A stretch of 64,000 nucleotides of DNA from Izhakiella australiensis. Its GTDB lineage: Bacteria > Pseudomonadota > Gammaproteobacteria > Enterobacterales > Enterobacteriaceae. Every line of letters begins with the position of its first letter. Positions within the stretch are counted from its first letter, which is position 1. Location: contig NZ_MRUL01000005.1 in assembly GCF_002006995.1 (NCBI RefSeq), positions 1 to 64,000 of the forward strand, given 5' to 3'. Shown here one piece after another: positions 18,455-27,546 of this stretch. The notes under the pieces were generated by a model that did not search any database, had not been told where the DNA came from, and worked only from the letters and a program-made list of their open reading frames with translations. Made by a program: the position numbers and the translations under genes.

Positions 18455-19575
18455 GGTTGTTCATTCTCCTGCGAACGGTACTGATACCAGGCGCTGCAAG
18501 CGCCTTCTGACGACACCATCAGCGCGCCTAACGCGCGCTGTGGCGTACAGCGGCGGCCGAACAGCGGACACTGCGCCGGTTTACAGCGGCCGGTCAACAC
18601 CTCACCACAGCGTCCCTGCGGATGGTCGCTGGCGCGGCGCGGCGCCAGGCAAAAGTGGCGTTCCGCATCAAACTGTTAATAAGCCGGCGTGAGGCCGACG
18701 CCCGAATCGTCAATCACACCCAGCCCGCGCCACTCGCCGGCCCCCTGAACGCTGAAGACCTCGTTTATCACCCGCTGCGCAGTGGGATTGCCCTCCGCGG
18801 CAACCACGCGCCGGTATTGGTTCTCCACCCGGCTGATACACGCTATTTTCTGCTCAATAAGCATCATGACGCCTTGTAGCAGATCAACAGGTTCAAATCC
18901 GGCAACCACTAACGGCCGCCGGTAATCCCGGGGAATAAAAGCGTAATCGTTGGTGCCGATCACCATACTGACGTGACCCGGCGCCAGCAGCGCATCGATG
19001 CGGTTATCAGGCTGTCTCAGCAGGCTGGTCAGCGCCGGAATAAGGGTAATGTGCTGACAGAAGAAGAAGAAGTTAGCGACCCGCTGCGTTTTTGCCAGCT
19101 TTAAGGTGACGGCCATCGCCGGCATCGTGGTTTCAAAACCCAGGCCAAACAGCACCACCCGTCGCGTCGGGTTACGCTGCGCCAGCTTCAGTGCGTCCAG
19201 CGGCGAATAAATGATGCGTACATCCCCACCCTGCGCACGGGCGTCAAGCAAGGAGCCGGCCGCACCCGGCACGCGCATGGCGTCACCAAAGGTGCAAAAA
19301 ATCACCCCGGGTTCGCTGGCGATATCAATGCAGCTATCGATACGGTCCATCGGTAGCACGCATACCGGACAGCCTGGTCCATGGATAAACTCAAGGTTGG
19401 CCGGCAGCAGCCGGTCGAGGCCGAATCTGAAGATCGCATGAGTATGGCTGCCACACACTTCCATAATACGTAGCGGACGACGATTGTCATGGGGCAGTAG
19501 CGCGCTGCGGCTGCGCAGACGCTCCGCCAGTCGCATGACTTCGCTCGCATCGCGGTACTCGTCAACGAAGCGCAT
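18451..19575 (-). pseudogene. hypD: hypD with in-frame nonsense codon
   Basis: HypD is the scaffold on which Fe(CN)2CO is built. ATG 19575 gives the normal MRFVDEYR start. The frame matches HypD through GLTPAY, then meets TAA at 18676-18678 after 299 residues. Past it the same frame continues as clear HypD for ~73 codons (QFDAER, then RCGEVLTGRCKPAQC, then a normal TGA overlapping hypE). The lost tail holds the four conserved cysteines that bind the [4Fe-4S] cluster. Compared with E. coli, the stop replaces a Gln codon, so one CAA-to-TAA change would explain it. The key CGSHTH motif upstream is present. A sequencing error or a recent mutation are both possible. Confidence 0.9.
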
Positions 19576-19852
19576 CGGGTCGCTCCTCACCATACAGCAG
19601 CGCGGCGACGTCGGGCTCCATCTCGTGCATACTCTGTAACGCCGCCAGGGTATCCAGCGCTTGCTGCTGGTCGATCACGCTCATCGCAAAACCTACGTGG
19701 ATCAACACCCACTGACCAATGCGGCTGCCGCCGTGCCGATCAAGGCAGCCAACCAGCGTCAGATCGACGTCGCGCGTTACGCCGCAAACCTCAGCTCTGG
19801 CGCTGGTTTCGCTGATTATCTCGCAGATCCTGCCGGGAACGCCTATGCACAT
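19562..19852 (-). CDS. hypC: HypC, hydrogenase maturation chaperone
   Basis: HypC/HybG-family chaperone of 96 residues that shuttles the Fe(CN)2CO group between HypD and the large subunit precursor, here presumably HycE. ATG 19852 is required because the second residue must be the catalytic Cys (MCIGVPG). The [12 protein letters not shown] and [12 protein letters not shown] stretches are typical. The gene overlaps the end of hypB by 10 bases and the hypD start by 14, as is common in this operon. Confidence 0.95.
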   Translation of the reverse strand: MCIGVPGRICEIISETSARAEVCGVTRDVDLTLVGCLDRHGGSRIGQWVLIHVGFAMSVIDQQQALDTLAALQSMHEMEPDVAALLYGEERPDALR

Positions 19853-20715
19853 CGCTGCGCCTCCAGCCAGCCCAGCCAATCAGCCATGCCTTCCCCGCTG
19901 GTTGCGGAAAGCAAAATAATCTCAATATCCGGATTTACCTCGCGGGCGCAGGCCAGGCATTTATCCACGTCGAAATGCAAAAAAGGCAGCAAGTCGATTT
20001 TGTTCAGCAGCATCAGCGAAGCGGCTGCGAACATATGTGGATATTTAAGCGGCTTATCCTCGCCTTCAGTTACCGACAGCAGCGCGACCTTATGACGCTC
20101 ACCAAGATCGAATCCGGCCGGGCAGACGAGATTGCCGACGTTCTCGATAAACATAATGCCGCCTTCGGCAAGCGGCAGACGCTGCATCGCATCAGCGACC
20201 ATCTGAGCATCAAGGTGGCAGCCCTTGCCGGTATTGACCTGAATCGCCGGCGTACCGGTGGCGCGAATGCGCCGAGCGTCATTGGCTGTCTGCTGGTCAC
20301 CTTCAATCACCGCACAGGGAACGCAATCCCGCAAACGCCTCAGCGTTTCGGTCAGCAGGGTAGTTTTGCCCGATCCGGGGCTTGAAACCAGATTTAACGC
20401 CAGCTGGCCGGCAGCGGAAAAGCGCACCCGATTGCGCTGCGCCAGACGGTTATTTTTATCCAGCACATCCAGTTCAATTTCTACCATTTTGCGCTGGCTG
20501 AGGCCGGGAGCGTGCGTTCCTGCCTCGCCCTGACCGTAATCCAGGCTACCCGCCACCACTTTGCAGGCGGTAAAGCCGCATATCATGACATTATTGAGCC
20601 GCAACGGCCGCCGTATGTAAGGGGCGAAGGGCACACCGTGGAACGCTGAATAGAACGTTTGCTCATCGCCTTCAATAGACTGGTTGCCATGGGCGCAACC
20701 ACAGGTGGTACACAT
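19843..20715 (-). CDS. hypB: HypB, nickel-insertion GTPase
   Basis: 290 residues. The N-terminal CTTCGCAHG motif is the high-affinity nickel site known in E. coli HypB. The G domain follows, with the P-loop [11 protein letters not shown] near residue 110 and NKID in the base-recognition position (~237). HypB works with HypA to load nickel into the hydrogenase large subunit. It has no long His-rich tract, as in E. coli, so it is not a nickel-storage form. It lies 3 bases after hypA. Confidence 0.95.
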   Translation of the reverse strand: MCTTCGCAHGNQSIEGDEQTFYSAFHGVPFAPYIRRPLRLNNVMICGFTACKVVAGSLDYGQGEAGTHAPGLSQRKMVEIELDVLDKNNRLAQRNRVRFSAAGQLALNLVSSPGSGKTTLLTETLRRLRDCVPCAVIEGDQQTANDARRIRATGTPAIQVNTGKGCHLDAQMVADAMQRLPLAEGGIMFIENVGNLVCPAGFDLGERHKVALLSVTEGEDKPLKYPHMFAAASLMLLNKIDLLPFLHFDVDKCLACAREVNPDIEIILLSATSGEGMADWLGWLEAQRCA

Positions 20716-20718
20716 AAT

Positions 20719-21069
20719 TTACTCCTGTTCAATTTCCAGCCGCATGATATGCAGCCCGTCATCCGCCACAATGTTCAGGTCATCGCTGCCACACTGCGGA
20801 CAGCGTCGTACGCGCCAGGAGCGGAGCTGAACATAGTCCTGACAGCGGCGACACCAGCATTCGCCCGGCTGTTCTTCAATATGCAACGCACAGCCCTCAG
20901 CAACGGTGTCGCGGCAGACAAGTTCAAAACAGAACGCCAGCGCGCTGCTTTCCACGCAGGAGAATGCGCCAACGCGCAGCCATACTCCGGTGACCCGACG
21001 GGTTTTGTGCCGCAGCGCCTGCTGTTCGATCAGCTCCAGCGCCCGCTGGCAAAGGGTAAGTTCATGCAT
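20719..21069 (-). CDS. hypA: HypA, nickel chaperone
   Basis: 116 residues. The N-terminal MHE supplies the nickel-binding His2. A zinc ribbon is formed by CWCRRC and CPQCG. It delivers nickel to HycE together with HypB. It is first in the leftward hypABCDE-fhlA unit, with a sigma-54 promoter 32 bases upstream, as in E. coli. Confidence 0.95.
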   Translation of the reverse strand: MHELTLCQRALELIEQQALRHKTRRVTGVWLRVGAFSCVESSALAFCFELVCRDTVAEGCALHIEEQPGECWCRRCQDYVQLRSWRVRRCPQCGSDDLNIVADDGLHIMRLEIEQE

Positions 21070-21100
21070 AAAGCATCTCTGAATGGCTATTCGCCGGGTA

Positions 21101-21118
21101 TATGCAAGATAGATGCCA
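21101..21118 (-). promoter_or_regulatory. Sigma-54 promoter for hypA
   Basis: On the minus strand the bases read TGGCATCTATCTTGCATA: GG and GC are separated by exactly ten bases, close to the TGGCAC-N5-TTGCA consensus. The -12 element is about 32 bases before the hypA ATG. FhlA would be the activator. Confidence 0.75.
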
Positions 21119-21194
21119 TCTGATAAGGCGCCGCGGCGCTACCGGCGGCCATTTTGCGCGTTGCGGCCGACAGGCTTCAGCAGCGGGCTGGCAG

Positions 21195-21221
21195 CGTCAA
21201 AGATGACGACCTGACATGTCA
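21195..21221. promoter_or_regulatory. Candidate FhlA sites between hypA and hycA
   Basis: CGTCA-AAGA-TGACG at 21195-21208 matches the FhlA consensus TGTCG-N4-TGACA at 7 of 10 defined positions, and the palindrome TGACATGTCA lies at 21212-21221. They sit between the two divergent sigma-54 promoters and could serve both. Confidence 0.5.
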
Positions 21222-21281
21222 TCATCGATGCCTGCGGCGGCCGGAATAAAAAATACAGCTTAAAATCAATAACATAAAAAA

Positions 21282-21297
21282 TGGCACGGAATGTGCT
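21282..21297 (+). promoter_or_regulatory. Sigma-54 promoter for hycA
   Basis: TGGCACGGAATGTGCT has GG and GC ten bases apart and a perfect TGGCACG -24 box. It is about 36 bases before the chosen hycA start. Confidence 0.75.
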
Positions 21298-21332
21298 TGG
21301 GGGTGAGTAATTTCATTACCGGATCGATGACG

Positions 21333-21800
21333 ATGATACTTTCTGAACTCGGCGAAAAAGCGGATTTCATTGCCAGACGCCGCCGCGAATTGAACACCCT
21401 CTGGCATCAGTACGGCAACACCCTGACTCAGGCCATTACCCAAACGAAGACGCCACTCCATCTCAGCATTAATTGCAGTACAGATAACGGCCTGAGTTTC
21501 TGGCTTTTTTCGCACTTTCTCATCGCCGTCCGGCCCGATGCTAACTTCAACGATCACCGGCTGTACTACAGGCTGGAAACGCGCGAAAACCAGCCTGTTG
21601 CCGGGCTTGGCGAAGCCCGGTTGGGAGATGATGGCCTGCTGGACGGCGCAATCAATATTCGTCAAAAGGAGGCAGTTTTACTGCACTTCCTGCATCAGGT
21701 TCGACCGGTTTACGACCTGCTGTATCAGGCGGTTGAACGTGGTGAATCGCTTAAAACTTCCAGCTTTGAGCAACTGTTTCATCAAGCAAAATCAGCCTGA
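21333..21800 (+). CDS. hycA: HycA, FHL regulatory protein
   Basis: 155 residues from ATG 21333, close to E. coli HycA (153), with E-K-A-D at the same distance from the start (SELGEKADF). GGA lies nine bases upstream. The ATG at 21327 is the alternative, while the longer frame from 21291 would begin inside the promoter. HycA counteracts FhlA activation in E. coli by a mechanism not fully settled. It is the first gene of the hyc operon. Confidence 0.88.
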   Translation: MILSELGEKADFIARRRRELNTLWHQYGNTLTQAITQTKTPLHLSINCSTDNGLSFWLFSHFLIAVRPDANFNDHRLYYRLETRENQPVAGLGEARLGDDGLLDGAINIRQKEAVLLHFLHQVRPVYDLLYQAVERGESLKTSSFEQLFHQAKSA

Positions 21801-21805
21801 GAAAG

Positions 21806-21848
21806 TGTCGAAAATGACACTTCAGGCAGACTTTCGTCAAAAATGACC
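21806..21848 (+). promoter_or_regulatory. FhlA-binding sites in the hycA-hycB gap
   Basis: TGTCG-AAAA-TGACA at 21806-21819 is an exact match to the reported FhlA consensus TGTCG-N4-TGACA. A weaker copy, CGTCA-AAAA-TGACC, is at 21835-21848. E. coli also has an FhlA site in this gap, acting at a distance on the hyc promoter. Confidence 0.75.
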
Positions 21849-21866
21849 GTGACCCGAGGATAGCCA

Positions 21867-22475
21867 GTGAATCGTTTTGTTATTGCTGATTCAGATCGTT
21901 GTATAGGCTGCCATACCTGCGAAGCGGCCTGTTCTGAGCAGCATCGCCAGCAGGGTTTGCAAACCCAGCCCCGCCTGAGCGTCACCTTTAATCGTCAGTA
22001 TTCCGCACCCCAGCTATGCCGCCAGTGCGAAGATGCGCCCTGCGCGCAGGTGTGCCCGGTAAACGCCATTACCCGCAGCGACGGCGCTATTCAGTTAAAC
22101 GAAAGCCTGTGCGTCAGCTGTAAGCTGTGCGGCATCGCCTGCCCTTTCGGCGCTATTACCTTTTCCGGCAGCCGCCCGCAGGGTATTGCGCCTGGCTGTA
22201 ATACCTCACTGGCCGCCGCGCCCCCGACCCAGCCAGCGGCCATCAGCCCGTTTCTTGACTGGACAGCTGGCATACGCGCTGTCGCGGTGAAATGCGATCT
22301 GTGCCATTTCGATGAACAGGGGCCGGCGTGCGTTCGCACCTGCCCAACTAACGCTCTTAAGCTGATTGATAACCATGATGTTGACCGCGCCAGTCGGCGT
22401 AAACGTCAGCTGGCAGTCACCGCGTTCCCTGCCGACCTGTCGCTATTAACCGCACTGCGCGGAGAGAAAGAATGA
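21867..22475 (+). CDS. hycB: HycB, FHL iron-sulfur subunit
   Basis: 202-residue ferredoxin-like protein, E. coli length 203. Four [4Fe-4S] cysteine groups are seen: CIGCHTCEAAC, CRQCEDAPCAQVC, CVSCKLCGIAC and CDLCHFDEQGPACVRTC. HycB passes electrons from FdhF to the membrane-bound hydrogenase-3 complex. The stop overlaps the hycC start by 4 bases. The paralogue hydN lies at 29355. Confidence 0.95.
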   Translation: MNRFVIADSDRCIGCHTCEAACSEQHRQQGLQTQPRLSVTFNRQYSAPQLCRQCEDAPCAQVCPVNAITRSDGAIQLNESLCVSCKLCGIACPFGAITFSGSRPQGIAPGCNTSLAAAPPTQPAAISPFLDWTAGIRAVAVKCDLCHFDEQGPACVRTCPTNALKLIDNHDVDRASRRKRQLAVTAFPADLSLLTALRGEKE

Positions 22476-24295
22476 ACATCACGATATTGATAAGCGGGGC
22501 GCTGCTGCTGCTGATTTTCAGCGGACTGCTGGCCGGGGTGCTGACAAATTGCAAAACGCTGAGCGGGTTGGTTGCCGGTTTTGGCGGCGCACTGGGCTGT
22601 CTGGCACTGCTGCTGGTGAGCGTGTTCTCACTGACCGGCAATGCGCCGCTGGCGGTGCCATTTTTGGGCCATTGGCTGCTACGGCTGTCACCGCTAAACG
22701 CTTTCTGGCTGCTAGTCATCGGCTTGCCGGGACTGTTCATCAGCCTGTTTAACCTTGACTGGCTGCGCCAGCGCCAGACGCGCGCTGAAGGCTTGTTGAT
22801 AAATCTACTGCTGGCGGCGGCGGCGCTGGCGGTAATGGCGGAAAATCTGATAACCCTGGTGCTGATGGCGGAAGTGATGGCGCTGTGCGCGCTGTTCCTC
22901 ACCGGCAGCCGTGAGTCAGGCAAGCTGTGGTTTGTTCTGGGACGGCTGGGCAGCCTGCTGCTGGCGCTGATGTGCATTCTACTCTGGCGCACCTACGGTA
23001 CGCTGGATATGTTCAGCCTGCGGCTGCTGATGGCGCACCTGCCGATGAGCGATAGCGTACGGCTACTGGGGCTGGTGGGCTTCGGGCTGCTGGCCGGCAT
23101 TATTCCGCTGCACGGCTGGGCGCCGCAGGCACATGCCGGCGCCTCTGCGCCCGCCGCGGCGCTGTTTTCAGCCGTGGTAATGAAAGTCGGCCTGTACGGC
23201 ATCCTGATCCTCTCTTTGCTGGATACCGATGTGCCGCTCTGGTGGCCGCTAACCCTCATGCTGCTCGGCATGCTAACCGCCTTTATCGGCGGACTGTATG
23301 CGCTGATGGAGCACAACATTCATCGCCTGCTGGCTTACCACACCCTGGAAAACATCGGCATTATTCTGCTCGGGCTGGGCGCAGGCCTGATGGGCTTTGC
23401 GCTGCATTCACCGCTGCTGATCGCACTGGGTATGGTGGGCGGCCTGTTTCATCTGTTCAACCACGGCCTGTTCAAAACGACGCTGTTTCTCGGCGCCGGT
23501 ACGCTTTGGCTGCGCACCGGCCTGCTGGATATTGAAAAGCTGGGCGGCATCGGTAAGCGCATGCCGCTGATCTCATTAGCCATGCTGACAGGGCTGATGG
23601 CCATGGCGGCGCTGCCGCCGCTCAATGGCTTTGCCGGCGAATGGGTTATCTATCAGTCCTTTTTCCACCTCAGCCAGCAGCCTCAGCTGTTCGCCCGCCT
23701 GCTTGGCCCACTGCTGGCGACCGGGCTAGCAATCACCGGCGCACTGGCGGTGATGTGCATGGCAAAGGTTTACGGCGTGACCTTCCTCGGCGCGCCGCGT
23801 TCAGCGGCGGCGCAGCAGGCTCTGCCCGCACCTCCGCTGGCGAGCGCCGTGGTGGTGACGCTGGCGCTGTGCTGCATTGCATGCGGCGTGGCAGCGCCCT
23901 GGCTGCTGCCGCGCTTCGCTCCGCTGCCCCTCATGCCGCCAGTCATTAACCATACCGCCGTTTTCCAGCCGGTGATGGCATTGATGCTGATAAGCGCCAT
24001 GCTGCTGCCCTGCATTTGTCTGCGGCTGTTTAAAGGCGCCCGCTTACCGGCGCGCAGAAAGGGGAGCGCCTGGGCCTGCGGTTATCAGCATGAAGCCTCG
24101 ATGGTTATCACCGCCCATGGCTTTGCCCAACCGGTAAAAGCGGCTTTCGCGCCGTTAATAAACCTGCGGCGGCAGCTTAACCCGGCGCGCTGGCTTTCCT
24201 GCTGGCAAGCGGAGCCGCTGCCCGGTTTGTTTCGTCGGCTGGCAGCCATCGAACTGGCCGTACTGCTGGTTGTTCTGATCACACGGAGTCTCTGA
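22472..24295 (+). CDS. hycC: HycC, FHL membrane subunit
   Basis: 607 residues (608 in E. coli), a polytopic inner-membrane protein of the NuoL/MrpD antiporter-like family with about 14-16 transmembrane segments. The conserved core includes HGWAPQAHAGA and KVGLYG, and the later HLFNHGLFKTTLF, with Lys and His residues on the putative proton path. Together with HycD it anchors hydrogenase-3 and may couple hydrogen evolution to ion movement. It is intact, and its gene ends one base before hycD. Confidence 0.95.
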   Translation: MNITILISGALLLLIFSGLLAGVLTNCKTLSGLVAGFGGALGCLALLLVSVFSLTGNAPLAVPFLGHWLLRLSPLNAFWLLVIGLPGLFISLFNLDWLRQRQTRAEGLLINLLLAAAALAVMAENLITLVLMAEVMALCALFLTGSRESGKLWFVLGRLGSLLLALMCILLWRTYGTLDMFSLRLLMAHLPMSDSVRLLGLVGFGLLAGIIPLHGWAPQAHAGASAPAAALFSAVVMKVGLYGILILSLLDTDVPLWWPLTLMLLGMLTAFIGGLYALMEHNIHRLLAYHTLENIGIILLGLGAGLMGFALHSPLLIALGMVGGLFHLFNHGLFKTTLFLGAGTLWLRTGLLDIEKLGGIGKRMPLISLAMLTGLMAMAALPPLNGFAGEWVIYQSFFHLSQQPQLFARLLGPLLATGLAITGALAVMCMAKVYGVTFLGAPRSAAAQQALPAPPLASAVVVTLALCCIACGVAAPWLLPRFAPLPLMPPVINHTAVFQPVMALMLISAMLLPCICLRLFKGARLPARRKGSAWACGYQHEASMVITAHGFAQPVKAAFAPLINLRRQLNPARWLSCWQAEPLPGLFRRLAAIELAVLLVVLITRSL

Positions 24296-24296
24296 T

Positions 24297-25223
24297 ATGA
24301 CCTGGTTAATTTTTCCCGCTTTACAGGGACTGGGGATGTTTCTGCTGGCGCCGCTACTGTCCGGCGTCAGCCGCGCAGCGCGCGCGCGCCTGCACAACCG
24401 GCGCGGTCCCGGCGTGCTACAGGAGTATCGCGATCTCATTAAGCTGCTGGGTCGCCAGAGCGTTGCGCCAGCGGCCTCCGGCTGGGTATTCCGTCTGATG
24501 CCGCTGTTATTAGTCGCCGTGATGCTGACCATTGCCGCTTCACTACCGGTAGTCACGATAGAAACGCCATTGCCAGCCTGTGGCGATCTGATCACCTTGA
24601 TTTACCTGTTCGCCATCGCTCGCTTTTTCTTCATCATCAGCGGACTGGATAGCGGCAGCCCGTTTACCGGCGTCGGTGCCAGTCGTGAAGCGATGCTCGG
24701 CGTACTGGTGGAGCCCGTTCTGCTGCTTAGCCTGTGGGTGGTGGCACAGCTGGCCGGTTCAACCTTCATCAGCCAGATCGCCAGCCGGATCTGGTACTGG
24801 CCCCGGGCTGAGAGCCTGACGCTGCTGCTGGCGCTCGCTGCCTGCGCCTTCGCCAGCTTTGTTGAGATGGGCAAGCTGCCATTCGACCTCGCCGAAGCGG
24901 AGCAGGAGCTACAGGAAGGGCCGCTATCAGAATACAGCGGAGCCGGTTTCGCCATCCTTAAATGGGGTGTCAGCCTCAAGCAGCTGACGGTGCTGCAAAT
25001 GTTTCTCGGGGTCTTTTTCCCCTGGGGTGAAATGCAGGTCTTCTCTGCGGCGGGGCTGGGGCTGGCGCTCATTCTGGCTCTGATCAAACTGCTGGCCGGC
25101 GTGCTGTTCATCGCCCTGATTGAAAACAGCATGGCGCGACTGCGCTTCACTGCGGTGCCCCGCATTACCTGGGCTGCTTTCGGCCTGGCCTTTTTAGCCC
25201 TTGTCTCCTTGCTGGCGGCGTGA
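24297..25223 (+). CDS. hycD: HycD, FHL membrane subunit
   Basis: 308-residue NuoH-like inner-membrane protein with about eight transmembrane segments. The NuoH-type markers NRRGPGVLQEYRD near residue 35, and FVEMGKLPFDLAEAEQEL near 190, which face the quinone-like junction in complex I, are present. It anchors the HycE/HycG module. It overlaps the open frame but not the real start of hycE. Confidence 0.95.
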   Translation: MTWLIFPALQGLGMFLLAPLLSGVSRAARARLHNRRGPGVLQEYRDLIKLLGRQSVAPAASGWVFRLMPLLLVAVMLTIAASLPVVTIETPLPACGDLITLIYLFAIARFFFIISGLDSGSPFTGVGASREAMLGVLVEPVLLLSLWVVAQLAGSTFISQIASRIWYWPRAESLTLLLALAACAFASFVEMGKLPFDLAEAEQELQEGPLSEYSGAGFAILKWGVSLKQLTVLQMFLGVFFPWGEMQVFSAAGLGLALILALIKLLAGVLFIALIENSMARLRFTAVPRITWAAFGLAFLALVSLLAA

Positions 25224-25239
25224 TTTTAGAGAACCAACC

Positions 25240-26949
25240 ATGTCTGAAGAAAAAACAGGACAGCACTACCTTATCGCACTGAATCAGTTTCTGCCCGGCG
25301 CGGTGCTGGAACAGGCCTGGCAAACCAATGATCAGTTAACTATTACGGTAAAAATCGACGCCTTGCCACAGGTAGTTGAATATCTTTACTACCAGCAAGG
25401 CGGCTGGCTGTCGGTGCTGTTCGGTAACGACGAACGCCAGCTTTGCGGCCGCTATGCGGTTTACTACGTGCTGTCGATGGAAAAAGGCACCCGCTGCTGG
25501 ATTACCGTACGCTGTGAAGTGGATGCCAGTAAGCCGGAATTTCCCTCGGTCACGCCACGGGTACCGGCTGCGGTCTGGGGCGAGCGCGAGGTACGCGATA
25601 TGTACGGGCTGATCCCCGTCGGACTGCCGGATGAGCGCCGCCTGGTGCTGCCGGACGACTGGCCGGACAGCCTGTATCCGCTGCGTAAAGACAGCATGGA
25701 TTACCGCCAGCGCCCCGCGCCGACTACCGATGCGGAAACCTACGAATTTATCAACGAACTGGGTAGCGAAAAAAATAACGTGCTGCCGATCGGACCGCTG
25801 CACGTTACATCAGACGAACCGGGCCATTTTCGCCTGTTCGTTGACGGTGAAAATATTATCGATGCCGATTATCGCCTGTTTTACGTGCATCGCGGCATGG
25901 AAAAGCTGGCGGAAACCCGCATGGGCTATAACGAAGTGACCTTCCTGTCGGATCGGGTGTGCGGCATCTGCGGTTTTGCCCACAGCACCGCCTATGCCAC
26001 CTCGGTCGAAAACGCGATGGGCATTCAGGTGCCGCCGCGCGCCCATGCCATCCGCTCAATCTTGCTGGAAGTTGAGCGCCTGCATTCCCACCTGCTTAAT
26101 CTGGGGCTGGCCTGCCACTTTGTCGGCTTTGACTCTGGCTTTATGCAGTTTTTCCGCGTGCGCGAAACGTCGATGAAGATGGCCGAAATTCTCACCGGCG
26201 CGCGTAAAACATACGGCCTTAACCTGATCGGCGGCATCCGCCGCGACATGCTGAAAGAAGACATGATCGCCACCCGCCTGCTGGCACAGCAGATGCGGCG
26301 TGACGTTCAGTCGCTGGTGGATATGCTGCTCAGCACCGCCAACGTTGAACAGCGCACCGTCGGCATCGGCCGTCTCGATCCGCAAATTGCCAGAGATTTC
26401 AGCAATGTTGGCCCGATGGTGCGCGCCAGCGGCCACGCGCGCGATGCCCGCGCCGACCATCCTTTTGCCGGCTATGGCCTGCTCCCGATGACCGTACACA
26501 GTGAGCAAGGATGCGACGTCATCTCCCGCCTCAAAGTCCGGATTAATGAGGTCTTTACCGCCCTCAATATGATTGATTTCGGCCTTGATAACCTACCGGG
26601 CGGACCGCTGCTGGTGGAGGGCTTTACCTACATTCCGCATCGTTTTGCCCTCGGTTTTACCGAAGCGCCGCGCGGTGATGATATCCACTGGAGCATGACC
26701 GGCGACAACCAGAAGCTGTGGCGCTGGCGCTGTCGCGCAGCAACCTATGCTAACTGGCCCACCCTGCGCTACATGCTGCGCGGCAATAAGGTGTCAGACG
26801 CGCCGATTATCATCGGCAGCCTCGATCCCTGCTATTCCTGCACCGACCGCATGACGGTGGTCGATGTGCGTAAGAAGAAGAGCCAGGTGGTGCCTTACAA
26901 AGAGATCGAGCGCTATGGCATTGAACGCAAAAATTCGCCGCTGAAATAA
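25240..26949 (+). CDS. hycE: HycE, hydrogenase-3 large [NiFe] subunit
   Basis: 569 residues from ATG 25240, the E. coli length; the frame is open to 25201. The N-terminal ~170 residues are NuoC-like and the rest NuoD-like. NiFe ligands are in RVCGICGFAH (~residue 240) and DPCYSC near the C-terminus. After the Arg of the DPCYSCTDR stretch come 32 residues starting MTVVDVR, the tail known in E. coli to be removed by HycI after nickel insertion. Everything needed for catalysis is kept, so activity depends on the maturation genes, including the damaged hypD. Confidence 0.96.
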   Translation: MSEEKTGQHYLIALNQFLPGAVLEQAWQTNDQLTITVKIDALPQVVEYLYYQQGGWLSVLFGNDERQLCGRYAVYYVLSMEKGTRCWITVRCEVDASKPEFPSVTPRVPAAVWGEREVRDMYGLIPVGLPDERRLVLPDDWPDSLYPLRKDSMDYRQRPAPTTDAETYEFINELGSEKNNVLPIGPLHVTSDEPGHFRLFVDGENIIDADYRLFYVHRGMEKLAETRMGYNEVTFLSDRVCGICGFAHSTAYATSVENAMGIQVPPRAHAIRSILLEVERLHSHLLNLGLACHFVGFDSGFMQFFRVRETSMKMAEILTGARKTYGLNLIGGIRRDMLKEDMIATRLLAQQMRRDVQSLVDMLLSTANVEQRTVGIGRLDPQIARDFSNVGPMVRASGHARDARADHPFAGYGLLPMTVHSEQGCDVISRLKVRINEVFTALNMIDFGLDNLPGGPLLVEGFTYIPHRFALGFTEAPRGDDIHWSMTGDNQKLWRWRCRAATYANWPTLRYMLRGNKVSDAPIIIGSLDPCYSCTDRMTVVDVRKKKSQVVPYKEIERYGIERKNSPLK

Positions 26950-27006
26950 TCGCTGCCGCCATGTCCGCGACGACAGGACGCACGGCGGCAGCTAACCGGA
27001 GCTGGT

Positions 27007-27546
27007 ATGTTTAATTTTCTCAAAAAAACCCTTAAAACCGGGGTGGTCACCGAGCGCTATCCACTGGCGCCGCTGGCGGTAGATAAAAATCTGCGCGGCA
27101 GACCGCAGCATAATTCGCAGCAGTGCATCGGCTGCGCCGCCTGCATTAACGCCTGCCCGTCCAACGCGTTAACGGTTGCGACCGACAGCCAAAGCAATCG
27201 GCTGCAATGGCAGCTTAACCTCGGCCGCTGTATCTTCTGCGGCCGCTGTGAAGAGGTCTGCCCGACCACCGCAATCCGCCTGTCGACGGAGTTCGAACTG
27301 GCGGTGTGGCAAAAAGCGGATCTTCTGCAGCAGGCCAGCTTTGCACTGTGCAGCTGCCGGGTGTGCCACCAACCCTGGGCGGTACAAAAGGAGATTGATT
27401 ACGTGATTGCCATGCTGCGGCAAAATGGCGACGAGTACGCCGAAAGCCAGCGTGAAAGTTTTGAAACCTGCCCGGCATGTAAACGCCGTCAGGGGCTGAT
27501 GGCAGCGCAAAGCGGCCTGGGTCGGGCCGTGCGGGAGGCCTGCTGA
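27007..27546 (+). CDS. hycF: HycF, FHL iron-sulfur subunit
   Basis: 179-residue NuoI-like protein, E. coli length 180. Two [4Fe-4S] motifs are present: [12 protein letters not shown] and [12 protein letters not shown]. The C-terminal half adds CSCRVC and CPACKRR, a possible further metal site. HycF links HycB to HycG electronically. The gene's last base overlaps the start of hycG. Confidence 0.95.
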   Translation: MFNFLKKTLKTGVVTERYPLAPLAVDKNLRGRPQHNSQQCIGCAACINACPSNALTVATDSQSNRLQWQLNLGRCIFCGRCEEVCPTTAIRLSTEFELAVWQKADLLQQASFALCSCRVCHQPWAVQKEIDYVIAMLRQNGDEYAESQRESFETCPACKRRQGLMAAQSGLGRAVREAC

